Assembly: GCA_902766475.1 (NCBI GenBank) | Contig: CACXDQ010000119.1 | Location: forward strand, 1 to 13,436 | Reading direction: 5' to 3' | Source: an uncultured Eubacteriales bacterium | GTDB lineage: Bacteria > Bacillota > Clostridia > Christensenellales > Borkfalkiaceae | Length of the DNA: 13,436 nt | Shown here: piece after piece, positions 8,406 to 13,436 of the stretch | Position numbering within the stretch: position 1 is the stretch's first letter | Layout: each line of letters starts with the position of its first letter | Translations under genes and position numbers: made by a program | Notes under the pieces: model-generated | The model's database searches: none | What the model saw: only the letters and a program-made list of their open reading frames with translations | Told to the model about the DNA's origin: nothing

Positions 8406-8765
8406 TTACGCTATAACGGCGAGGACTGCGTCTGATTCGACATTGGCGCCCTTTGTAACGTTGAAGGAAACGACGCCGTCGCAAGGAGCGGTGATGTCGT
8501 TATCCATCTTCATTGCTTCCAAAACAAGAATGGGCTGATCCTTTTTGACCGTTGCGCCTTCGGCAACCAAAAGGTTTTTGACAAGGCCGGGGAAAGGCGA
8601 TTTGACGGGAGTGCCGTTTTTAGCCGCTGCGGGAGCCGCCGGTTTTGCGGCGACGGGTGCGGCTGCGGGCTGAGCCGCTACGGGAGCGGCGGTCTGGGTT
8701 GCGCCGACTTCTTCAACGCCGACGCTATATTGTTTTCCGTTTACGGTAACTACGAAATTACGCAT
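8406..8765 (-). CDS. Biotin carboxyl carrier protein of the Na+-pumping decarboxylase
   Basis: This 119-residue protein carries biotin between the carboxyltransferases and OadB. It has a short N-terminal segment (MRNFVVTVNGKQYSVGVEE), a flexible Ala/Pro-rich linker at about 26-50, and a biotinyl domain from about 52 to 119. Lys86 in EAMKMDND (83-90) is the biotinylation site, and the conserved PFPG (57-60) is present. I chose the ATG at 8765, not the longer frame opening at 8852, because AAAGGAGA sits 7 nt upstream, the protein then begins like family members, and the longer version would overlap the OadG gene. It resembles MmdC/GcdC and the transcarboxylase 1.3S subunit. A biotin protein ligase must be encoded elsewhere. 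Confidence 0.95.
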   Translation of the reverse strand: MRNFVVTVNGKQYSVGVEEVGATQTAAPVAAQPAAAPVAAKPAAPAAAKNGTPVKSPFPGLVKNLLVAEGATVKKDQPILVLEAMKMDNDITAPCDGVVSFNVTKGANVESDAVLAVIA

Positions 8766-8772
8766 GATTTTA

Positions 8773-8780
8773 TCTCCTTT
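8773..8780 (-). promoter_or_regulatory. Ribosome binding site fixing the biotin carrier start
   Basis: AAAGGAGA on the minus strand lies 7 nt before the ATG at 8765. It is the best Shine-Dalgarno match in the gap after the OadG gene and is the reason for rejecting the upstream frame opening at 8852. Confidence 0.8.
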
Positions 8781-8784
8781 AAAA

Positions 8785-9138
8785 TTATATTCTCTTGATT
8801 TTTCTGACGACGAATTCGCACTTTGCGCCCTCTTTTTCATAGACGGCTGCAATAGCGGCTGTAATTACCGCAACGAGTTCTTCATCGTCCTCTTCGCTTA
8901 TTGCGACGGGTGCGGCTTTCTCTTCGGTCTTTATGGGAGCCGCCGTTTTAGCCGCTTTCTTCTCGTCGAACTTCTTCATAATAAAGCCGATGAGCCAGAC
9001 TACGCCGACCAAAATAGCTATGCCGAGAAATACCACGGCAAAACCTATCAAGCCGTCTACAAGCGCCTCGCCTATCCCGATATATCTGCCTCCGGGGGGC
9101 AACTGCTGTTCAAGTAAGTTATTCAAAAAACCTATCAT
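8785..9138 (-). CDS. oadG: OadG-family membrane anchor subunit (gamma/delta)
   Basis: This small 117-residue protein has one strong membrane helix (about residues 27-52, rich in Gly, Val, Ile and Leu), then MKKFDEKK, an Ala/Lys/Glu-rich linker, and a C-terminal segment EEDDEELVAVITAAIAAVY that closely fits OadG/MmdD-type subunits. These tether the soluble carboxyltransferase and carrier to the membrane beta subunit. The ATG at 9138 is preferred, with AAGGCGG 5 nt upstream. An in-frame TTG at 9159 would add seven residues and overlap the upstream gene by 11 nt, but has no better ribosome site. The gene begins 10 nt after the carboxyltransferase stop and ends 19 nt before the biotin carrier. 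Sequence conservation in this family is low, so the call also rests on size, topology and position. Confidence 0.85.
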   Translation of the reverse strand: MIGFLNNLLEQQLPPGGRYIGIGEALVDGLIGFAVVFLGIAILVGVVWLIGFIMKKFDEKKAAKTAAPIKTEEKAAPVAISEEDDEELVAVITAAIAAVYEKEGAKCEFVVRKIKRI

Positions 9139-9148
9139 AGACACCGCC

Positions 9149-10528
9149 TTAGCCGACAATCATCTGAAGCGCCGACACGAGGTACTGACGGACGAACTGC
9201 GGTTCGATAATGTTGTCTATATAACCGTTCTTTGCGGCGTTGATCGGATCTGCCGCTTCGTCGGCATACTTCGCTTCAAGTTCCGCCATCTTATCCTCTC
9301 TCACTTCTCCGAACGCAACGGAAGATGCCTTGCCGTCGAAGAGAGCTATCTTTGCGTTCGCAAACGCAAAAGAATAGTCTACACCGAGAGATTTAGCCGC
9401 AAACAAAGAATAGCCGAGACCTATCGCCTTGCCGCTTACGACAGACAATCTGTCGTTGCATTTTAAAGCGGCGACAAGATTTGCTATCTCTTTGAGTACG
9501 GGTGTGGAATTGGTTTTAAGGTCGGCTTTTATGCCGAGCGTGTTCACGAAAGTTACGAGCGGAAGTGAATTGTCCGCCGAATAGTTGGCGAATTCCTTTA
9601 ACTTCAACACGTTTTCAAGAGTGAGTTCAACGCCCTTTTCTTCGCCGCCGAAGATTATCGCCGCAACGCTTATTCCGCCTATTCTGCCTATGCCCGTCTT
9701 TACCTCGGGGCAATAAGTAGCTCCCATCTCGATAAATTTTCCGTCGTCGAACACGGCTTTCACAATGCACTTGGGGCAGAATTTATCGTTGAGGTTTTCG
9801 GAAACTCTGTTGAGGTCGTCGTCGGTGTCGTTCACCTCGCCTGAAAATGCGGGAAGAACGTTCATTATATCTACGATCTTTTCCCTTACCTCGGCAACGC
9901 TTTCGACAGTGAAAGTCGTAAGCCCGTTTGCGCCGTTAGCGGCGCCGGCAACCTCTTCTTTTTTGAGGTTTTTGCCCGAAGCCGCCGAGATGACGAGAGG
10001 GCTTGCGTAAGAAACGCAGCTTCCTCCGAGCATAAAGTTGTAGTCGGCATTGGCGGCGAGAATTGCGAACGAGCCGTAAAGCTCACCTAAAACGACGGAG
10101 AACTGAGGAACTTCGCCTTTGAGTTCGCACGAAGCGGAGATAACGTCCGCTATGCCCTCCAAAACGTTTACGCCCTCACCGACGGTAACGCCGAGAGAGT
10201 CAAAGAGATAGACGACGGGGCTTTGGGTATTGTACGCTCTGTCAAGACATTTTCTTATCTTGGCGCAATTTGCCTTGCTTACGCCGCCGTTTAAAACCTT
10301 TACGTTCTGAGCGACGATGTAGACGGGCATATCGCTTATGGTTGCATAACCGGTAACGACGCCCTCGCCATCTGCGTCCTCATCGTAAAAGTCATTGTGA
10401 GAAAAACTGTATGAATCAAGTTCTACGAAACTGTTTTCGTCGACGATTTCGGATATTTTTCCTCTGATTTCGCTTCCTGAGCCGAGAAGTTTGGTTCTAC
10501 GAGTTTTGAGTAGTTCGATTTTATTCAT
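9149..10528 (-). CDS. Divergent CoA-type carboxyltransferase (MmdA/PccB-like)
   Basis: This 459-residue protein has the two-lobed crotonase-type carboxyltransferase fold seen in MmdA, PccB and the transcarboxylase 12S subunit. The N-lobe shows DENSFVELD (30-38), GEGVVTGYATI (55-64 region) and VYIVAQNVKVLNGG (69-82). The C-lobe shows the GRIGG start (281-285), PLVTFVNTLG (323-332) and YSFAFANAKIALFDG (385-399). The motifs that usually form the oxyanion holes are altered: DSGGAR is DSLGVT (110-115), the CAGGA stretch is LYGSFA (150-155), the DxPGF loop is NTLGIKAD (329-336), and GGAY is GLGY (370-373). It is also shorter than the roughly 510 residues usual for MmdA. GGAGGAG precedes the ATG by 4 nt, and a strong promoter lies just upstream, so this is the first gene of the long operon. 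The substrate is unknown; an acyl-CoA or a structural role are both open. Confidence 0.85.
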   Translation of the reverse strand: MNKIELLKTRRTKLLGSGSEIRGKISEIVDENSFVELDSYSFSHNDFYDEDADGEGVVTGYATISDMPVYIVAQNVKVLNGGVSKANCAKIRKCLDRAYNTQSPVVYLFDSLGVTVGEGVNVLEGIADVISASCELKGEVPQFSVVLGELYGSFAILAANADYNFMLGGSCVSYASPLVISAASGKNLKKEEVAGAANGANGLTTFTVESVAEVREKIVDIMNVLPAFSGEVNDTDDDLNRVSENLNDKFCPKCIVKAVFDDGKFIEMGATYCPEVKTGIGRIGGISVAAIIFGGEEKGVELTLENVLKLKEFANYSADNSLPLVTFVNTLGIKADLKTNSTPVLKEIANLVAALKCNDRLSVVSGKAIGLGYSLFAAKSLGVDYSFAFANAKIALFDGKASSVAFGEVREDKMAELEAKYADEAADPINAAKNGYIDNIIEPQFVRQYLVSALQMIVG

Positions 10529-10557
10529 AAAACTCCTCCATTTTAAATTTCGACATT

Positions 10558-10586
10558 ATTATATACTAATTTACGAAAAATAGCAA
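10558..10586 (-). promoter_or_regulatory. Sigma-A-type promoter of the decarboxylase operon
   Basis: On the minus strand a -35 box TTGCTA (10586-10581) is separated by exactly 17 nt from a perfect -10 box TATAAT (10563-10558). Transcription would begin near 10551, giving a leader of about 22 nt that contains the GGAGGAG ribosome site (10539-10533). I see no riboswitch-sized leader or long operator here. Confidence 0.85.
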
Positions 10587-10588
10587 TT

Positions 10589-10616
10589 AAAAAGACACGA
10601 TATATCGTGTCTTTTT
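10589..10616 (-). terminator. Perfect-palindrome terminator after galT
   Basis: A 28-nt perfect palindrome, with half-site AAAAAGACACGATA, lies 24 nt beyond the galT stop codon. On the minus strand it forms a 12-bp or longer stem (GACACGA core) ending in a run of U, followed by more U-rich sequence. Its A and T flanks make it symmetrical, so it could also stop transcription on the plus strand. Confidence 0.88.
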
Positions 10617-10639
10617 GTAGCAAAAATTTATATAATATT

Positions 10640-12229
10640 TCACTTGATGTCAACGCTCGTCAAAAATCTGTCGAACGCCCTGTTTCCCTCGTCGTCTTTT
10701 TTGAAAACAGAGGTGTTGTCGAGAATGGCTACGCACGTTTTGTTGACGTAATTTCTCACCTTTTCGTCAGCCGTCTTTCTGTCGGAAACGTTGGGGTTTT
10801 CGGCTAAGAGCCTCTCCACCATCTCCTTGTGGACGTACATGGGATCGCCCTCTTTATAGTCGAACTTCTCTTCCTTGCAAAGTATGGAAGAAATTGTTTC
10901 GAGCTGTTTTTTAAGCCTTCCGGGAAGGATATACAAGCCCATCGCCTCGATAAGACCTATACCCTCTTTCTTGATATTGTGATATTCGGGATGAGCGTGG
11001 AACACGCCGTCGGGGTATTTGTTCGACGTGTAGTTGTTTCTCAAAATTATTTCAAGACAATATCTGCCGCTGTCGATCATTCTCGCAACGACCGTGCAAG
11101 TATTGTGCCTTTTTTTCTCTTGCGTTTCGGGATCGGTCTCGTTGTTTACTATGCTGACCGTTTCGTCGGCATAGCCCTTCCAAGCCTCTATTATCTCGGT
11201 GCCGAGCGCCGCAACGCTCGCCCTGTTGTAGCCGACGAGCCTTATTACGGAATTGTACCAATCGAGAATACTTATCTCAACGTCGGGGTGCTTTTCGCAA
11301 GAGAGCGTTCTCAGCGCCTTTGCAAAGTGCATGGGCATGAGGTGTTTGCCGCCCTGATAATGTTCGTGATTGAGTATCGAGCCGCCAACTATCGGCAAAT
11401 CGGAATTGCTGCCTATGAAATAGTTGGGGAAAAGCTCGACGAAATCGAGCAATCTGTTTACCGTTCCCTCGCCCATCTGCATGGGTTTGTGTTCCTTATT
11501 GAAAACTATGCAATGCTCTTCGAAATAGGCGTAAGGAGAATACTGGATATACCACGTTTCCTTTTTATCCTTGTCCTCTTCGGAAGTTGCGTTTTTATAT
11601 AGCTCTATCGGCACGGCACGGAGATTTGCCCTCGGCGGTTGAGTATAATTGCCGAGAAAACCTTCGTTTTCGTGGCAAAGAGCGCATTTGGGATATTTAT
11701 CGGTGGGCTTGCCCGCCATCGCCGCAAGCTTTGCGATATCCTTGTTGTCCTTTTCGGGCTTGCTTAAATTTATGGTTATTTCGAGATTGTTGTTGCCGTC
11801 TTTATACGTCCACTTGATGTTTTTGCCTATCGCCGTCTTTTGGACATAATTGTTCATTACGCTTATCGAATAGAGATAATCGCACGCCGCCTGAGCGCCC
11901 ATCTTTTCACGGACGTTCTTGAAATATTGGTTTATCTCCGCCGGCTTTTGAGTAAGAGAGCCCATAATAAATGCGGCGAAGAGATTTGCCTGCGTCTTGT
12001 CGTCGGCAATACTGTTTTCCATCGCATAGTCCTCAATCTCGTGAAAGAGGACGTCGGGGACGGTCATATGCGAGATATAATCGAGTTCGGGTACTTTCGC
12101 CATGGGGCTTTGCAACTTGAAATGGACGAGCAATGTGTTTCTTATATACACCTCGTCAAGCTCGTTCAAGTACAGAAAATGTTTTGCATAGACCAAAAGT
12201 TTTTCGATAAGAAGTTTTCCGTCGACCAT
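10640..12229 (-). CDS. galT: UDP-glucose--hexose-1-phosphate uridylyltransferase, class II
   Basis: GalT exchanges UMP between UDP-glucose and galactose-1-phosphate in the Leloir pathway. This 529-residue protein is of the class II type common in Firmicutes, longer than the roughly 350-residue class I enzymes. The catalytic HIT-like motif is NHEHYQGG, with His288 and His290 flanking Glu289 and Gln292 following; the second His is the expected uridylylated residue. Cys182 and Cys185 (CALCHENEG) and YFEEHCIVFNKEHKPM (235-250) are other class II features. Start ATG at 12229 has GAAGGTG upstream and its own promoter. No galK or galE lies beside it in this window, so the rest of the pathway must be elsewhere. 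A strong terminator isolates it from the next operon, making it a single-gene unit apart from possible readthrough from the membrane protein gene. Confidence 0.95.
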   Translation of the reverse strand: MVDGKLLIEKLLVYAKHFLYLNELDEVYIRNTLLVHFKLQSPMAKVPELDYISHMTVPDVLFHEIEDYAMENSIADDKTQANLFAAFIMGSLTQKPAEINQYFKNVREKMGAQAACDYLYSISVMNNYVQKTAIGKNIKWTYKDGNNNLEITINLSKPEKDNKDIAKLAAMAGKPTDKYPKCALCHENEGFLGNYTQPPRANLRAVPIELYKNATSEEDKDKKETWYIQYSPYAYFEEHCIVFNKEHKPMQMGEGTVNRLLDFVELFPNYFIGSNSDLPIVGGSILNHEHYQGGKHLMPMHFAKALRTLSCEKHPDVEISILDWYNSVIRLVGYNRASVAALGTEIIEAWKGYADETVSIVNNETDPETQEKKRHNTCTVVARMIDSGRYCLEIILRNNYTSNKYPDGVFHAHPEYHNIKKEGIGLIEAMGLYILPGRLKKQLETISSILCKEEKFDYKEGDPMYVHKEMVERLLAENPNVSDRKTADEKVRNYVNKTCVAILDNTSVFKKDDEGNRAFDRFLTSVDIK

Positions 12230-12252
12230 TTTAACACCTTCAAAATTTTATC

Positions 12253-12271
12253 TATATGATTTTATCATATA
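12253..12271. promoter_or_regulatory. Palindrome over the galT -10 box (candidate operator)
   Basis: A perfect inverted repeat with 8-bp arms TATATGAT/ATCATATA and a 3-nt centre covers the whole -10 box of the galT promoter and its start region. Its placement suits a repressor that blocks RNA polymerase. It is AT-rich, so chance origin or a hairpin role cannot be ruled out. Confidence 0.4.
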
Positions 12272-12287
12272 TCGAACTATTTTTCAA
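12259..12287 (-). promoter_or_regulatory. Promoter of galT
   Basis: The minus strand shows -35 TTGAAA (12287-12282), a 17-nt spacer and -10 TAAAAT (12264-12259), each one base from consensus. It sits in the 82-nt gap after the membrane protein gene, and transcription would start about 22-25 nt before the galT ATG. Confidence 0.72.
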
Positions 12288-12311
12288 GTTTTTTATACGG
12301 GTTTTCAAAAC

Positions 12312-13220
12312 TTATCTTCTTTTCTTTTTAAGTCTTTTGAAAAACTCCTCTATTCTGTCGCCCTTTTTATAGATCGTAACGCTGAGTATTGCCGTAAATA
12401 CAAAGAACAGCGCCCAGCTTATTCCGCCCCAAACGGTATTGAGCGGCAACGTCTTTCCGCCGACCGAAAATGCCGTGAACACGACTGACGCCGCCCTCGT
12501 TACCGCTATCATTACGGCATAAAAGCGAAAGCTCATATTCGTCAGCCCCGACACAAAGCAAAGCACGTCGTCGGGAAAGAACGGAAACAAAAACATGAAC
12601 GATAACAGTGCCTTGTCCTTACCCTTTATAAGCGAAAGCCACTTTTCGAGATTTTTCTCGCCCACTACTTTCCCGACCGCTTTCTTGCCGAGTTTTCTGC
12701 CAATAAAAAAAGAAAAATAAGAGGCGGAAATTATTCCGATATAGCTGTATATCGCACCTCGTATTTCACCGAACAGAGCGACGCCCGCACCGATCACGAA
12801 AATGCCCGGTACGGGAAGCACCGTCGCCTCGGCAAACTGCAACAAAATAAATGCCGGAACGGCGTATTTGCCGTAGCCGGAAACGAATGTTCTTAGCTCT
12901 TCTATACTGTCAAATTTATCGATTATACCTGATATTTTTGCAAAATAGAAGAGCGACGCCGACACGTCGAATAAAAATATAAGGCTCATTGCCGCCCTAT
13001 ATATCCCGCCCATGTTTTCGGGAAGCGAAACGACGGCTATAACGGCGAATAAAAGGGATAAAAACAGGGCTGAAAAGGTCGTTATAAACTTACCCGTTTC
13101 GGTAAGATTTTTGCCGAAAGTTTCAACATATTTAAGCGACAATAACAGCGCCGCCAAGCACGATATAACGGCGACGACGGCTTTTATCGCAATAGATAAA
13201 CGCCTTGAAAAAACGCCCAT
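12312..13220 (-). CDS. VTT-domain (DedA/TVP38/TMEM64-type) integral membrane protein
   Basis: This 302-residue membrane protein has hydrophobic helices at about 10-30, 46-66 and 73-95, then a VTT (SNARE-associated) core from about 118 to 250 and a last helix at 263-285. Family features are FAEATVLPVPGIFVIGAG (129-146), the GRKLGKKAVGK stretch after the next helix (174-184), and LFPFFPDDVLCFVSGLTNMS (211-230), with the proline-bearing re-entrant loops expected of DedA-like proteins. The C-terminus is very basic (FKRLKKKRR). Relatives move or flip lipids such as undecaprenyl phosphate or phosphatidylethanolamine, but the substrate here is unknown. The three extra N-terminal helices make it longer than a minimal DedA protein. 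An in-frame TAG lies two codons before the ATG, which supports this start; the nearest ribosome site, GAGG, is a rather distant 12 nt upstream. Confidence 0.85.
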   Translation of the reverse strand: MGVFSRRLSIAIKAVVAVISCLAALLLSLKYVETFGKNLTETGKFITTFSALFLSLLFAVIAVVSLPENMGGIYRAAMSLIFLFDVSASLFYFAKISGIIDKFDSIEELRTFVSGYGKYAVPAFILLQFAEATVLPVPGIFVIGAGVALFGEIRGAIYSYIGIISASYFSFFIGRKLGKKAVGKVVGEKNLEKWLSLIKGKDKALLSFMFLFPFFPDDVLCFVSGLTNMSFRFYAVMIAVTRAASVVFTAFSVGGKTLPLNTVWGGISWALFFVFTAILSVTIYKKGDRIEEFFKRLKKKRR

Positions 13221-13234
13221 AAACTAAGTTTTCC

Positions 13235-13277
13235 TCACGGTAAATTATATTATCCGACCGCCCGTAAAATACCGTGA
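13235..13277. promoter_or_regulatory. Inverted repeat around a possible promoter of the VTT gene
   Basis: Perfect 8-bp arms TCACGGTA and TACCGTGA are separated by 27 nt. Between them, on the minus strand, lies a consensus -10 box TATAAT (13249-13244), but no clear -35 box is found at 16-18 nt spacing. The arm near the gene runs into the GAGG ribosome site. This could be a two-half-site operator or, if transcription begins further upstream, a hairpin affecting translation. Confidence 0.35.
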
Positions 13278-13373
13278 AAAAAGCATATAAAAACGGCGGA
13301 GAAAAGTGCGTGTCCCCTAGGGATTTCTTAAACATTGTAAAAGAGTAGCTAGCATAAATTAAGTTTTAAGTAA
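13278..13373. other. Non-coding spacer with a CCCTAGGG palindrome
   Basis: I find no convincing gene here. The stretch is AT-rich except for a centre around 13290-13325 that includes the perfect 8-nt palindrome CCCTAGGG (13315-13322). A 67-codon minus-strand frame crosses this area but overlaps the VTT gene and looks spurious. Confidence 0.4.
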
Positions 13374-13432
13374 AGTGATATTGTTTGCATAGCAAACAGT
13401 TATATTTTTAGAATAATTCTAAAAGTTATATT
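13374..13432. repeat. Array of AGTKATATT motifs alternating with palindromes
   Basis: Three copies of a 9-nt motif lie at 13374-13382 (AGTGATATT), 13398-13406 and 13424-13432 (both AGTTATATT), spaced 24 and 26 nt. Between them are two different palindromes: TGTTTGC/GCAAACA with a 3-nt centre (13382-13398) and TTTTAGAAT/ATTCTAAAA with a 1-nt centre (13406-13424). Spacer motifs are conserved while hairpins vary in sequence, the reverse of an ordinary CRISPR. The array reaches the window end and may continue. Confidence 0.6.
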
Positions 13433-13436
13433 TTGA

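Noticed and set aside
8406..8852. Longer 148-residue version of the biotin carrier
   Set aside because: The extra 29 residues overlap the OadG gene and lack family similarity, while a strong AAAGGAGA site marks the ATG at 8765.
8785..9159. OadG gene starting at a TTG codon at 9159
   Set aside because: It overlaps the carboxyltransferase end and has no better ribosome site than the ATG at 9138. It remains possible but less likely.
5750..10528. Plain methylmalonyl-CoA decarboxylase or plain oxaloacetate decarboxylase
   Set aside because: Neither name fits alone, because both carboxyltransferase types are present and the acyl-CoA-type subunit has altered motifs.
10829..11602. A 257-codon plus-strand frame opposite galT
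   Set aside because: galT is convincing on the minus strand with motifs, promoter and terminator; this frame has no motif or start signal and is a codon-usage shadow.
12286..12313. Terminator between the VTT gene and galT
   Set aside because: A 7-bp AT-only stem (AAGTTTT/AAAACTT) exists, but it overlaps the stop codon and is followed by A-rich, not U-rich, sequence on the transcribed strand.
13132..13335. A 67-codon minus-strand frame at the right edge
   Set aside because: It overlaps the start of the VTT gene in another frame, crosses the inverted repeat, and has no known domain or good ribosome site.
13374..13436. CRISPR array
   Set aside because: The repeated part is only about 9 nt, the intervening parts are palindromes, not unique spacers, and no cas gene is visible.

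Overview
The window looks like chromosomal DNA of a Bacillota (Firmicutes) bacterium, most likely an uncultured anaerobic gut lineage of class Clostridia. The evidence is the IspH-ribosomal protein S1 fusion, its cmk-plsC neighbours, a sodium-pumping biotin decarboxylase operon, consensus GGAGG ribosome sites, sigma-A-type promoters and AT-rich intergenic DNA. I cannot place genus or species. Every gene I can support lies on the minus strand, so transcription runs from high to low coordinates. I see no rRNA, tRNA, transposase, phage gene or CRISPR array.

Right edge (13221-13436): AT-rich non-coding DNA holding a short array of palindromes separated by a repeated AGTKATATT motif, a candidate interspersed repeat that may continue beyond the window. 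Then come a VTT/DedA-type membrane protein (13220-12312) and a class II galactose-1-phosphate uridylyltransferase, galT (12229-10640). galT has its own promoter, with a palindrome lying over the -10 box, and ends at a strong perfect-palindrome terminator.

Centre (10563 down to 398): a very good promoter (TTGCTA, 17 nt, TATAAT) starts one apparently uninterrupted run of ten tightly packed genes. The first five encode a membrane biotin-dependent decarboxylase: a divergent CoA-type carboxyltransferase, an OadG-like membrane anchor, a separate biotin carrier, the sodium-translocating beta subunit OadB, and a pyruvate/oxaloacetate-type carboxyltransferase OadA that lacks its own biotin domain. Carboxyl groups would pass from a donor to the carrier's biotin and then to OadB, where decarboxylation drives Na+ export. 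Two different carboxyltransferases sharing one carrier resembles a transcarboxylase (12S, 5S and 1.3S subunits) joined to a sodium pump.

The run continues through 4-nt start/stop overlaps into surE (nucleotide phosphatase) and a BaiN/HI0933-type flavoprotein, then the cmk, plsC and ispH-S1 block (CMP recycling, phosphatidic acid synthesis, isoprenoid precursors and translation). A modest terminator follows. Left edge (328-1): the N-terminal part of a histidine phosphatase cut off by the window. Two start sites (OadG and the biotin carrier) were set from ribosome binding sites instead of the longest open frame.
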